The translations under genes and the position numbers were made by a program. This document shows positions 7,045 to 14,433 of a stretch of 60,185 nt of DNA, piece after piece. Positions within the stretch are counted from its first letter, which is position 1. Every line of letters starts with the position of its first letter. The notes beneath the pieces were generated by a model, which saw nothing but the letters and a program-made list of their open reading frames with translations, was not told where the DNA came from and searched no databases. Source of the stretch: a virus; the IMG/VR virus record IMGVR_UViG_3300036766_000363, positions 1 through 60,185 of that record. One strand, written 5' to 3'.

Positions 7045-7129
7045 CCCTTTTCTACGCGGACGATCGGGCGGCTTGTCTGCCCGGCGGTCCGGTTAGAAAA
7101 CCGGAAAAGGAAAGAGGAGTTAGTCAACG

Positions 7130-7432
7130 ATGAAAACCCTGTACCAGCGTCATGCGGGCTCCATAACCGTCACGGTCCGGGCGGAACCGGACCCCATCCG
7201 GCCGGATTGGGATCTTTCCCCTGAACGCCTGGACGCTTACGAGCGGGATCAATGGGCCATGATCGGGATCGTCGCGGTCGTCACCCTGGACGGCGCCGAC
7301 ATTGGATCGTCCAGCCTATGGGGGATCGAAGATGATAGCGGGGATCGCTACCTTCGGAGTGAAGCGCGCCAGATCGCCGGGGAAGCAATCGCGGACGCGC
7401 GCGCATGGATCGGGCGGCGCTACCATGCCTGA
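7130..7432 (+). CDS. Hypothetical protein, 100 aa
   Basis: ATG at 7130 behind AGAGGAG. Likely a small alpha/beta protein, acidic, with C-terminal helix ARQIAGEAIADARAWIGRR. Overlaps the next ATG by 8 nt. Dense GATC sites lie in this gene (see findings). No family recognised. Confidence 0.65.
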   Translation: MKTLYQRHAGSITVTVRAEPDPIRPDWDLSPERLDAYERDQWAMIGIVAVVTLDGADIGSSSLWGIEDDSGDRYLRSEARQIAGEAIADARAWIGRRYHA

Positions 7433-7628
7433 TAACGATCGGATCTGGTATTGCTTTACGTGTGGGACGGGCGGGCACCATTCCCCCTGTCGCGATCATA
7501 CCCGGCCGGTGCGCCGTGGACCAAAGGATGCCGCCGTCGATATGCGGGCCGGGGACGGATGGATCATGCCCCTATCCGATGCTATCGCGGCGGGCCTGGT
7601 AGAGAAGCAGGAGGGCGGTCATGCCTGA
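7425..7628 (+). CDS. Zinc-finger mini-protein, 67 aa
   Basis: ATG at 7425 within the preceding gene's end. YCFTCGTGGHHSPCRDH provides four potential ligands. C-terminal half helical. Overlaps the next start at 7621. Function unknown. Confidence 0.6.
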   Translation: MPDNDRIWYCFTCGTGGHHSPCRDHTRPVRRGPKDAAVDMRAGDGWIMPLSDAIAAGLVEKQEGGHA

Positions 7629-7812
7629 TCGTTACTACGTTCGGACGCTAGGTTATCTCCCGGCCGATCCGTGGATTCATTACGTAGAACTGTCGGACGG
7701 GAATATCTGGACCATCGATCAGCGATCCGGCCGCAAGTCTAATTGCGGACCGGCCGAAACTTTCGATTTCTCTCGGTGGCGCATAACTACCGGGCCAGGG
7801 ATCAGGGGTTAG
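7621..7812 (+). CDS. Hypothetical protein, 63 aa
   Basis: ATG at 7621 overlaps the previous stop. Short beta-rich sequence (HYVELSDGNIWTIDQRSGR). No family recognised; coupling supports expression. Confidence 0.6.
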   Translation: MPDRYYVRTLGYLPADPWIHYVELSDGNIWTIDQRSGRKSNCGPAETFDFSRWRITTGPGIRG

Positions 7813-7906
7813 CCTAGTCGTCCGAGTCGCCGGGGGGATCTTCGGATTCACCCCGGCCGCGCGGAACTAGGGATCAGTGAATCCCGATCCGTGGGGGGAA
7901 GTCACC

Positions 7907-8047
7907 ATGAAGCTATCCGCCATGATCCCGGCGCGACGGCCGGACCATATCGCGCGGTTGGACGTGCCCCGCCGCATAGAGCGCGCGGACTCTATCAGGA
8001 TCGGCATGGAACTGCGCGCCGAATACGGCGCCAGGGTGAGGATCTAG
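7907..8047 (+). CDS. Hypothetical basic mini-protein, 46 aa
   Basis: ATG at 7907 preceded by GGGGGGAAG, TAG at 8045-8047. Arg-rich (PARRPDHIARLDVPRRIERA). Followed after 2 nt by a GTG start. Function unknown. Confidence 0.55.
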   Translation: MKLSAMIPARRPDHIARLDVPRRIERADSIRIGMELRAEYGARVRI

Positions 8048-8049
8048 AC

Positions 8050-8265
8050 GTGAAAATCTCTCGGGTGAATCCTTACGTTGACTATCGCGGCTGGAACCTC
8101 ATCCCCGGCCGGTGTGAAGCGGCCGTAATGGGATCGTGGAGGGAGCGTCAATGCTCCCGGCGAGCTACCGGGGCATACGCCGTCCGCGTTTTCGGGAGCA
8201 ATCAGGCTATGCTCCTGTGCACTCAACACGCCGCCGCCGCGAATGTCGGCGAGGAAAGGATCTGA
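8050..8265 (+). CDS. Hypothetical protein, 71 aa
   Basis: GTG at 8050. Contains RCEAAV, RQCSRR and LLCTQH, an arrangement common in small phage zinc proteins that recognise nucleic acid. The next ATG follows the stop by 1 nt. Confidence 0.55.
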   Translation: MKISRVNPYVDYRGWNLIPGRCEAAVMGSWRERQCSRRATGAYAVRVFGSNQAMLLCTQHAAAANVGEERI

Positions 8266-8266
8266 A

Positions 8267-8623
8267 ATGACAGGCGAAATGCCCCGGATCGATCCCGTTA
8301 CCGGCGAAACCCCGGACGGGGAAATCTACACCCTCCACGCCGCCATAGCGGCGGCCGTAGGCGGGACGGTTCAGCCGTTCGACGTATACCAGGGGTCGTA
8401 TGTCCTCATCGGCCCGGACGTGAGGATCGGGGATTCCCCTTACGCCGTCGCTGTAAAGGGATTGGGCGTGATTCGCCTATGGATCGGTGACGATCCCAAC
8501 GGCGGCGGAGGATGGGCCACTGTCTACCGCGAAGATAACGAAATGGAGTCGGCCCCCTTCTGGGCGCATGGCCCCCTTGCGGAAGCGGACGCCGTAGCGG
8601 CGGCCCTGGAGGTGCTAGGGTGA
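8267..8623 (+). CDS. Hypothetical protein, 118 aa
   Basis: ATG at 8267 with GAAAGGATC upstream. Predominantly beta with several Gly/Asp turns (IGDDPNGGGGW). No motif recognised. Stop overlaps the GTG of the following gene (GTGA). Confidence 0.6.
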   Translation: MTGEMPRIDPVTGETPDGEIYTLHAAIAAAVGGTVQPFDVYQGSYVLIGPDVRIGDSPYAVAVKGLGVIRLWIGDDPNGGGGWATVYREDNEMESAPFWAHGPLAEADAVAAALEVLG

Positions 8624-8958
8624 AGATCCACCCCGAGATCCGCGCGCTTATGGCGCTAGCCTCCGGCGACGGGGACGTATGGGGCTTCGCTATGTCTCAT
8701 AGCTTCGCCATCTCTGAAAACCTCTACGCCTACGGGGAGGACATCCCCGCCGAATGGCAGTTCCGCGATCCGTGGCCCGCCGACTACCGGCGAGCTGAAA
8801 TCGAGGATGACGACGAGAATACCGGCCGCCATTGGCCCGACTGTGAATACTCCAGCCTCTACCGGGCCGGGGAAATCACGGGCGACGATCTCCGGCACGC
8901 CGGGAACGTCCTTAGCCGCTACTGCCGCCGCCTGGTATGGGCGGGGAAGGACTACTAG
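8620..8958 (+). CDS. Hypothetical protein, 112 aa
   Basis: GTG start at 8620 (GTGA overlap). Acidic centre (EIEDDDENTGRHW) and a C-terminal helix. No family recognised. Confidence 0.6.
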   Translation: MKIHPEIRALMALASGDGDVWGFAMSHSFAISENLYAYGEDIPAEWQFRDPWPADYRRAEIEDDDENTGRHWPDCEYSSLYRAGEITGDDLRHAGNVLSRYCRRLVWAGKDY

Positions 8959-8960
8959 CT

Positions 8961-9152
8961 ATGACTGAGACGACCGAGTGCCCCGGCACTATGAAGCTTG
9001 TTCACTACCGCCTACAGGCCGGGGACGGGTACCCGGAGGGGATCGGGCGCTGCCCGGATTGTAAGGCGATCGTGCTAACGCTCAATCGCTTTGTAACGTA
9101 TGGGGCACTCTGGCCCCACTATCCCGGAGTTGACAACTACCCCGGATCCTAA
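8961..9152 (+). CDS. Hypothetical zinc-binding mini-protein, 63 aa
   Basis: ATG at 8961 two bases after the previous stop. Has ECPG near the start and RCPDCKAI centrally. Typical small phage zinc protein without assigned role. Confidence 0.55.
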   Translation: MTETTECPGTMKLVHYRLQAGDGYPEGIGRCPDCKAIVLTLNRFVTYGALWPHYPGVDNYPGS

Positions 9153-9206
9153 CGTCGTCCACCTAGCCCGCCCCCGGCCGGGTCACGCCGGGGAATGAGG
9201 ATCGCT

Positions 9207-9665
9207 ATGACTGTCAAGAGTGACAAGGCCGCCGAAATGGCGGAAGCAATCGATACCCTGCGTGAGATCCTTCCACCAGGGGCCACCGTTTACACCGTCC
9301 TTCGGCATGTCAGCGCGTCTGGTATGACGCGGCGGATCGATCTCTACTCCATTCAGGACGGTGATATGCGTTGGCTGTCCGGCTACGCTAAGACCGCGCT
9401 CGGCTATCCCCGGACAAAGTTCGACGCGATCACCGTGGGCGGGTGGGGGATGGATATGGGATACCACCTAGTACACAACCTCTCCCGCACCCTCAACACT
9501 GGGGGGTTCGGCTGCGTCGGGGATAACTGCCCGAGCAACGATCACTCGAACGGCGACAGGGACTACACCCCGCACATGAACGGTGCCCCCAATACGTTTT
9601 CCCCCGGTTATGTCGGCCATTGGCACAGCGACGGCGGTTACGCGCTAAGGCATCGATGGATCTAA
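9207..9665 (+). CDS. Conserved phage hypothetical protein, 152 aa
   Basis: ATG at 9207 with GAGG upstream, chosen over 9195. Contains RHVSASGMTRRIDLY and YAKTALGY segments that I recall from small conserved phage proteins of unknown function, plus a Gly/Asn-rich DNCPSNDHSNGDRDY loop. Its C-terminus overlaps a 25-aa membrane peptide gene. Confidence 0.65.
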   Translation: MTVKSDKAAEMAEAIDTLREILPPGATVYTVLRHVSASGMTRRIDLYSIQDGDMRWLSGYAKTALGYPRTKFDAITVGGWGMDMGYHLVHNLSRTLNTGGFGCVGDNCPSNDHSNGDRDYTPHMNGAPNTFSPGYVGHWHSDGGYALRHRWI

Positions 9666-9733
9666 CCCTCGCCCTACAGGTTGGCCTATGGGCCCCCCTG
9701 GTCATCATCGCATGGCGCGTAGCGCGCCACTAA
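9656..9733 (+). CDS. Mini membrane protein, 25 aa
   Basis: ATG at 9656, TAA at 9731-9733. Almost all of it is one hydrophobic span (LALQVGLWAPLVIIAWRV). It overlaps the 152-aa gene by 10 nt. Possible inner-membrane peptide; too short for family assignment. Confidence 0.4.
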   Translation: MDLTLALQVGLWAPLVIIAWRVARH

Positions 9734-9754
9734 TGGAAAGGGAACGGTAGAAAC

Positions 9755-10096
9755 ATGAACAAGATCGTAAGGCTCGGCGAGGTTGGCGTAGACAGCGGTC
9801 AGCTGATGATCGTGGACCCGTGCTATCTCGGCCCGTGGGAGGCGGACAGCCCCGTTAGCGGGCCGAAGGGGGACGGGTTCACCAGGACTTACCGGCTCGC
9901 CTATTCGGACGCTTGCGCCGTCACCTGCCCGGACGGGAACGCTCGCGCTGGGCTCGGCGGCAACTTCGGGAAGCAGGACGAGGCGTTGGCGTTCTCGTCA
10001 GGCTACGGGGATGGCGTCTATCCCGTCTATGCCGAGATCAACAGGGAAGGGCGCGTCGTCTCGGTCACGGTGTATATGGACGGCCAGCGGGGATAG
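9755..10096 (+). CDS. Conserved phage protein with SGQLMIVDPCYL motif, 113 aa
   Basis: ATG at 9755 with AAGGGAACGG upstream. The segment DSGQLMIVDPCYL and the C-terminal GDGVYPVYAEI are hallmarks of a widespread small beta protein in phages and plasmids (DUF4241-like by memory). The gene at 14522 has a related IPNGILLIIDPGYL phrase. Function is not known. Confidence 0.7.
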   Translation: MNKIVRLGEVGVDSGQLMIVDPCYLGPWEADSPVSGPKGDGFTRTYRLAYSDACAVTCPDGNARAGLGGNFGKQDEALAFSSGYGDGVYPVYAEINREGRVVSVTVYMDGQRG

Positions 10097-10157
10097 CTCA
10101 CTAGGGGATCGGCGTAGTCCCGGCCCCGGCGGGATAACCGGGGGGAAGGAAAAGAAT

Positions 10158-10409
10158 ATGACTCTAAGTTGGAAGCAACTCAAAGGGGATCAGCGAATTG
10201 TCTACAATGCGCCGGTCTTTCAATACTTCATGGCGGGGCTCGTGCAGAACGGGGGAGCCGTGAGCCAGGACAAGACGGGGCGGATAACCCTGCGGTATAG
10301 CGACGGATCGGAGGAGTCTGCCGACTGCCCGGACTTTCAGGTGAGCGAGGCCGATAGCTTGCTCGCTATCGTTAGCCTTGTGCAGGACAGGGCGCGAGGG
10401 GGCGTATGA
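10158..10409 (+). CDS. Hypothetical protein, 83 aa
   Basis: ATG at 10158 with GGGGGAAGGAAAAG upstream. Small mixed alpha/beta protein. Stop overlaps the next ATG (ATGA). No family recognised. Confidence 0.6.
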   Translation: MTLSWKQLKGDQRIVYNAPVFQYFMAGLVQNGGAVSQDKTGRITLRYSDGSEESADCPDFQVSEADSLLAIVSLVQDRARGGV

Positions 10410-10486
10410 TAGCAGGACTCTTGCAGTTCCTCCTAAGCCTTGTCGCGCAGTTCACGATCGTGGGGGTGATGGTATGGTTGGGATAG
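10406..10486 (+). CDS. Mini membrane protein, 26 aa
   Basis: ATG at 10406, TAG at 10484-10486. Single hydrophobic helix (LLQFLLSLVAQFTIVGVMVW) with no charged residue. Coupled to both neighbours by overlap. Similar in size and layout to the 25-aa peptide at 9656. Confidence 0.45.
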   Translation: MIAGLLQFLLSLVAQFTIVGVMVWLG

Positions 10487-10680
10487 TCGCGCGGTATGGT
10501 CATCTACGGTACGACGTAGTTACGCCGCCTAAGAAGGCTCAGGATTGGCGGCGCGCCTGGGTCTGCCAATGCGGGGCGTGGGGCAGAATATCCTTGGTGG
10601 GATTCTTGTGGGAGGAGGAGGAAGCGGCAGAGGCTGCATGGCGGAGGCATGCGCAACGCTACCCCGTGCTCGTGTTCTAA
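10474..10680 (+). CDS. Hypothetical zinc-type protein, 68 aa
   Basis: ATG at 10474 inside the membrane peptide gene. Central WVCQCGAWGRIS then an acidic helix EEEEAAEAAWRRHA. Possibly a one-half zinc ribbon. Last gene before the convergent small-terminase candidate. Confidence 0.6.
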   Translation: MVGIVARYGHLRYDVVTPPKKAQDWRRAWVCQCGAWGRISLVGFLWEEEEAAEAAWRRHAQRYPVLVF

Positions 10681-10712
10681 GGGATCGGCGAGGTCCGGGC
10701 CGCCATCCTCAG

Positions 10713-11177
10713 TCAGTCATCGCCAGGGGGCGGGGTTACATCGGTAGCCTCGCCCTCTATAACGTTGCCCAGCAGGGACCGGGTGTGCCTCACGACGATC
10801 GCGCCACCATCCGGGCCTGAGATTTCGAGTCTCGGGTTACTGTACGAATCCGTGATCTTGAAGTACATGTCAAGCCCCTTTGAAGCTGCGTGGTCGTCGT
10901 AGCCCATCTCAACTACCTGTCCATCTTTAGTAAGTCCCATCTTCTTAGAGTCGATTACTCGCGCAAGCTTCGGGATCACTGCTTCCATCGTGAGGCCTGC
11001 GGCTTCCATCCGCCGCATAAGCAGCGCCCTCCACGCCTCCCCATCCCGGCCACTGAGCGGGGTGCCGCCGTGAGCGGGGGAGTAGTTGGCATCTAGGTAG
11101 GCCTGTCGAGGCCTCTTGCCCTGGACGATCCCTGCCAAGAAGGCCTCCTCGCGACTAGTCGGTTTGTCCACGCTCAT
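10713..11177 (-). CDS. Probable terminase small subunit
   Basis: 154 aa from ATG at 11177 (CGAGGA upstream). The N-terminal segment SREEAFLAGIVQGKRPRQAY resembles the helix-turn-helix region of small terminases, which recognise phage DNA and load the large subunit; the later DDHAASKGLDMYFKITDSY and C-terminal acidic tail fit the oligomerisation region. It is alone on the minus strand amid plus genes, 7.4 kb from the large subunit. Assignment is by pattern only; a DNA-binding regulator is an alternative. Confidence 0.55.
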   Translation of the reverse strand: MSVDKPTSREEAFLAGIVQGKRPRQAYLDANYSPAHGGTPLSGRDGEAWRALLMRRMEAAGLTMEAVIPKLARVIDSKKMGLTKDGQVVEMGYDDHAASKGLDMYFKITDSYSNPRLEISGPDGGAIVVRHTRSLLGNVIEGEATDVTPPPGDD

Positions 11178-11185
11178 TGGCTTTT

Positions 11186-11207
11186 CCTCGGGCATTCATG
11201 ATAGAAT
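11186..11207 (+). promoter_or_regulatory. Plus-strand promoter candidate for the HNH gene
   Basis: CATGATAGAAT contains an extended -10 (TGA + TAGAAT at 11202-11207) in the divergent gap between the small-terminase candidate and the HNH gene. TTGGCT lies 19 nt upstream. The ribosome site GGAGG is 7 nt before the ATG at 11260. Confidence 0.45.
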
Positions 11208-11259
11208 ATAGGAGCGGCACCATGTCGAGTGGCCCGCCCTTGACACCGGAGGTTTCCCG

Positions 11260-11814
11260 ATGCGATCTCATTTTACCTGTTCTGTCCCGAATTGTGCAAG
11301 CCCGTTTTATGGAAGGAGTTTTTGTAATCGTCACTACCAGAGGTGGCGCAAGCATCCTGACCGAGACCCATCCCATGAATCAGTCCCTGCCGAAAGGTTC
11401 TGGCCCAAGGTTGAAAAAACCGAAACGTGTTGGCTGTGGACGGGGGCGCTGTTGGATAGTGGGTACGGATTCTTTTGGGTTGACAATACTCGCCAGGTTG
11501 TGGCCCATCGTTTTGCCTATGAACTTCTTGTCGGCACGATCCCCGAGGGGCTTCAACTCGATCATCTTTGCCGCGTTCGTAATTGCGTCAACCCGAAGCA
11601 CCTAGAACCGGTAACTAATCGTGAAAACGCCCTTCGCAGCGAGTCCTTTTCTGGTCGTAGTGCTCGGCAAACCCACTGTGTTCACGGGCATCCTTTCGAT
11701 GAGGCGAATACCTATATTTGGGTTGGCCGTCCGACCCATCGTCAATGTCGAATCTGCATGAGTTATGCGGGCCGTCGCGCATCCCGCCTCGCCATGTCCT
11801 CCGCGACAACTTGA
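11260..11814 (+). CDS. HNH homing-type endonuclease with N-terminal zinc domain
   Basis: 184 aa. The N-terminus has a Cys/His module (CSVPNCASPFYGRSFCNRHY) also found in the HNH protein at 31234. Then ERFWPKVEKTETCWLWTG, AHRFAYELLVGTIPEG, the core LDHLCRVRNCVNPKHLEPV, THCVHGHPFDEANTY and a final CRICM. Expected to cut double-stranded DNA as a free-standing homing nuclease. Codon use is like its neighbours. Confidence 0.9.
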   Translation: MRSHFTCSVPNCASPFYGRSFCNRHYQRWRKHPDRDPSHESVPAERFWPKVEKTETCWLWTGALLDSGYGFFWVDNTRQVVAHRFAYELLVGTIPEGLQLDHLCRVRNCVNPKHLEPVTNRENALRSESFSGRSARQTHCVHGHPFDEANTYIWVGRPTHRQCRICMSYAGRRASRLAMSSATT

Positions 11815-11842
11815 TTTATTTGCCCTAACCCCCTTGTGCATG

Positions 11843-11872
11843 GCCTCGCCCGTGGTACGGTGTTTATGGATC
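11843..11872 (+). promoter_or_regulatory. Promoter candidate before the 185-aa gene
   Basis: TTGTGC is followed 16 nt later by TACGGT, with TGG directly before it (CGTGGTACGGT). This matches the CGTGRTANNNT motif seen elsewhere in the window. A strong GGAGGAAGCAC ribosome site precedes the next ATG. Confidence 0.45.
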
Positions 11873-11915
11873 GGCTAGGAACGGCCTGCCGGTTACGAGG
11901 ATAAGGAGGAAGCAC

Positions 11916-12473
11916 ATGACTGAATTGATCACCGGATACCATTTTCTCCGCGAGGACATGCGAAGCGGCCAAGGGTCCACGCATCGCAAGCCGTGGGTTG
12001 TCGGGCAGACCCGCAAGATGCGTGGGGCCATCATCCCTTGCCGGAACGGCTACCACGCCAGCCCCACTGCGTTCGACGCGCTTCAGTACTCTCCCGGCCC
12101 TGTTCTCTGCCTGGTCGAACTGAGCGGGGATGTGACTCCTCACGGCAATCCCGTGGACAAGTACGCGGGCCGTTCGCGGAAGCCACTCAAGGCCGTAGAT
12201 ATTTCGCGGGAACTCCGCCTGTTCGCCTGTGAGTGCGCCGAACGGGTGTTGCCGAGCTACGAAGCGGCTTACCCCAGTGACCTTCGTCCTCGGGTAGCGA
12301 TTGAAACCGTCCGCCGGTTCGCAGACGGGAGCGCTACCGCGCAAGAACTGACTGCGGCGTGGGATGCGGCGTGGGCTGCGGCGAGGGATGCGGCGTGGGC
12401 TGCGGCGAGGGATGCGGAAAGCGCGTGGCAACGCGAGCGATTCAACGCTATCTGCCAGGAGGCTTTGCGATGA
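11916..12473 (+). CDS. DUF7666-like hypothetical protein, 185 aa
   Basis: ATG at 11916 with AAGGAGG. N-terminal half resembles the widespread short phage domain with MRGAIIPCRNGYHASP and CLVELSGD; the C-terminus is an Ala/Trp helical repeat (AAWDAAWAAARDAAWAAAR) caused by duplicated DNA. Such proteins are common in plasmids and phages and their role is unknown. Stop overlaps the next ATG. Confidence 0.7.
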   Translation: MTELITGYHFLREDMRSGQGSTHRKPWVVGQTRKMRGAIIPCRNGYHASPTAFDALQYSPGPVLCLVELSGDVTPHGNPVDKYAGRSRKPLKAVDISRELRLFACECAERVLPSYEAAYPSDLRPRVAIETVRRFADGSATAQELTAAWDAAWAAARDAAWAAARDAESAWQRERFNAICQEALR

Positions 12474-12664
12474 CAGCTTCGCAAGACGCACGTTTCGGCC
12501 CCGTGGCCTACCACGAGGCCCCATATACCATCCGCGTCCAGGAAGGGCGCCAGCAGCCCTATGCCGTCTATACTAGGGAGAGTAAGGGTGACGTGCTGGA
12601 TTACTTCGCCTTCACCATGCTCGAAGCGCGGCACTGGATTGCGAACAGAGGAGGTGCGGCATGA
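12470..12664 (+). CDS. Hypothetical protein, 64 aa
   Basis: ATG at 12470 (ATGA overlap). Small mixed protein (FGPVAYHEAPYTIRVQEGR). Overlaps the next start by ATGA. No family recognised. Confidence 0.6.
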   Translation: MTASQDARFGPVAYHEAPYTIRVQEGRQQPYAVYTRESKGDVLDYFAFTMLEARHWIANRGGAA

Positions 12665-13071
12665 ACGCAGAAGAACTGACCAAACTGGCCGACAGGTACG
12701 AAGGCGAAGCTCGCCAGTACGAGCGGGAGGATGCTCAGCACGACCCGTCAAGGCGTGAGATTGTCGAATGGCGCGCTACCGCTGCCGCCCTCCGCCTCGC
12801 CGCGACGCTGGAGGAGTTCTTCGCACTGCCTTTTTGCCCCGAGGTTGTCTTTCTCGGCAATCAGTTCCGTGCAGATTGCCGCAATGCGACCGCGTACGGC
12901 TCCACTCCCATTGAAGCCATGCGCGCTGCCATCGACGCCGCGAAGCCGAAGCCGCATGAGCACGAGTTCGGGCCGTGGTTCTACAAGGAAGCGATCGGCC
13001 AGTACGTCCGGGCTTGCGGGAACCTCTGCGTTGCCGAGTTTGCCGACCGCCTGGTGCCCGCGCATGATTGA
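12661..13071 (+). CDS. Hypothetical protein, 136 aa
   Basis: ATG at 12661 overlapping the previous stop. Helical N-terminus (ELTKLADRYEGEARQYERED), a central hydrophobic segment and a His/Cys-containing C-terminal part. No motif recognised. Ends just before the HNH leader. Confidence 0.65.
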   Translation: MNAEELTKLADRYEGEARQYEREDAQHDPSRREIVEWRATAAALRLAATLEEFFALPFCPEVVFLGNQFRADCRNATAYGSTPIEAMRAAIDAAKPKPHEHEFGPWFYKEAIGQYVRACGNLCVAEFADRLVPAHD

Positions 13072-13077
13072 GCATGC

Positions 13078-13122
13078 GTGGTATACTAAGAGAAAGGCCC
13101 CGCGACGTTTCCGCGTCCGGGG
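13078..13122 (+). promoter_or_regulatory. HNH leader B: extended -10 promoter plus hairpin
   Basis: CGTGGTATACTAAG (TATACT at 13082-13087) is followed by the hairpin 13098-13122 with the same stem as leader A at 4363-4403 (CCCCG, GACG against CGTC, CGGGG with one bulged C) but loop TTTCCG. The sequence AGAAAGTGAGTTCACGATGC down to the start codon is also shared. Confidence 0.6.
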
Positions 13123-13148
13123 CACGACACCGAGAAAGTGAGTTCACG

Positions 13149-13592
13149 ATGCAAAGCAATCTTACCACCGAAGAGCGATTCTGGGCAAAGGTTAACAAGA
13201 CGGAAGGCTGTTGGCTGTGGACGGCGACCCTCATGCCAAATGGTTACGGGCAATTCACGGTTGGCGGGAAGAAGATCCTTGTCCACCGTTTCGCCTATGA
13301 ACTGCTCTTCGGCCTGATTCCTGAAGGATTGCAACTTGACCACCTGTGCAGGGTTCGGCATTGTGTGTACCCCGCACACCTAGAGCCAGTTACTCCCCGT
13401 GAGAATGTCCTTCGGGGCGAGACGGTCGCAGCCAGCAATGCTCGAAAGACACACTGTCTTCGAGGCCACCCCTTCGACGAAGTGAACACTTGTCATTGGC
13501 AGTCACGGCCGGGTCGGCGTGATTGCCGGGAGTGCAAGCGCGACCATACTCGTGCGTATCGGGTTAGGCAGGGGGGGGGGGGGGTAAAATGA
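13149..13592 (+). CDS. HNH homing-type endonuclease
   Basis: 147 aa from ATG at 13149. ERFWAKVNKTEGCWLWT, VHRFAYELLFGLIPEG, core LDHLCRVRHCVYPAHLEPV, THCLRGHPFDEVNT and CRECKR match the nuclease at 3917. The C-terminal four glycines are encoded by a 14-G run, and the stop overlaps the start of the recombinase gene. Slippage in the run would change this C-terminus. Confidence 0.88.
   Translation: MQSNLTTEERFWAKVNKTEGCWLWTATLMPNGYGQFTVGGKKILVHRFAYELLFGLIPEGLQLDHLCRVRHCVYPAHLEPVTPRENVLRGETVAASNARKTHCLRGHPFDEVNTCHWQSRPGRRDCRECKRDHTRAYRVRQGGGGVK
13571..13584 (+). repeat. 14-base G homopolymer
   Basis: Fourteen consecutive G lie at the end of the HNH coding region and 4 nt before the ATG of the serine recombinase. 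Such tracts slip in replication and are typical of contingency loci. Here length changes would alter the HNH C-terminus and the spacing or strength of the recombinase ribosome site. Confidence 0.8.
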
Positions 13593-14248
13593 ATCTCGTA
13601 ATTGGCTACACTCGCTGCTCCACGCAGGAGCAGGCCGACTCTGGCCTCGGGATCGAGGCGCAAATGGCTACGATCAAGAGTGCGTGGCTTAATCGCCGGG
13701 AGGCGGCTACCGATCCTATCGGCATCACCTGGTACTCCGACCCCGGCGTGTCCGGCTCTACCCCGTGGGAGGAGCGCCCTCAGCTTTCGACCGCCATCCA
13801 GCGCCTCAACAAGGAGGGCGGCACGTTGATGGTGGCGAAGCTCGACCGCCTCAGCCGCTCCCTCCAGGACTTCGCCGACATCATGGCCCTCAGCCAGAAG
13901 CACAAGTGGTCCCTCGTGGCCCTTGATCTCGGGGTCGATACGTCCACCCCGGTCGGGGAGATGGTCGCGGGGATCATGGCGTCCATCTCACAGTTCGAGC
14001 GGAAGCTGATCGGCCAGCGGACAAAGGAAGCCTTGGCCGCCAAGAAGGAAAGGGGGGAGAAGGTGGGCCGGACGAGTACGGTGAGCGAGAAAACCCTTTG
14101 GGATCTTCAAACGTATCGAGGGAGGGGGTACACGTACGCTTATATTGCTGGGCTAATGAACGACTCCGGGGTTGAGCCACCGCAGGCTCACGGCAAGATG
14201 TGGTACGCATCTTCGGTGCGGGCGGTTCTCAAGGCGGCGCAGGAATGA
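13589..14248 (+). CDS. Serine recombinase (resolvase/invertase type)
   Basis: 219 aa. Catalytic domain begins IGYTRCSTQEQADSG with Ser11 nucleophile; VAKLDRLSRSLQDF supplies the conserved arginines; GEMVAGIMASISQFER is the E-helix; a short C-terminal helix-turn-helix (SEKTLWDLQTYRGRGYTYAY) binds DNA. The size fits a resolvase or invertase, not a large integrase. It may invert a segment or resolve multimers. ATG at 13589 lies 4 nt after the G tract. Confidence 0.88.
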   Translation: MNLVIGYTRCSTQEQADSGLGIEAQMATIKSAWLNRREAATDPIGITWYSDPGVSGSTPWEERPQLSTAIQRLNKEGGTLMVAKLDRLSRSLQDFADIMALSQKHKWSLVALDLGVDTSTPVGEMVAGIMASISQFERKLIGQRTKEALAAKKERGEKVGRTSTVSEKTLWDLQTYRGRGYTYAYIAGLMNDSGVEPPQAHGKMWYASSVRAVLKAAQE

Positions 14249-14430
14249 GCAACATCTGTTGGGAGTGTGGCGAAGGACTCCCAACGCTCCGCACTCCTGG
14301 TTATTGGGTAAAGGACGCCGAGGCATGGGTTCGCCATCCCGACCCTCCGGCCTGTAAGGAAGGGGCGGGATGGTGGGAGCGACACGAGGATGGGTCGGCA
14401 ACCTGCCTTATGTGCCTTGCCTTTGCCTAG
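14245..14430 (+). CDS. Zinc-binding mini-protein, 61 aa
   Basis: ATG at 14245 overlaps the recombinase stop (ATGA). ICWECGEGLPT and ATCLMCLAF are the two metal half-sites, with a Trp-rich linker. May assist or follow the recombinase operon. Confidence 0.7.
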   Translation: MSNICWECGEGLPTLRTPGYWVKDAEAWVRHPDPPACKEGAGWWERHEDGSATCLMCLAFA

Positions 14431-14433
14431 ACG

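Noticed and set aside
13589-14248. Large serine integrase and attachment sites
   Set aside because: The protein is 219 aa with a resolvase-type HTH, and I found no convincing att-like core repeats next to it.
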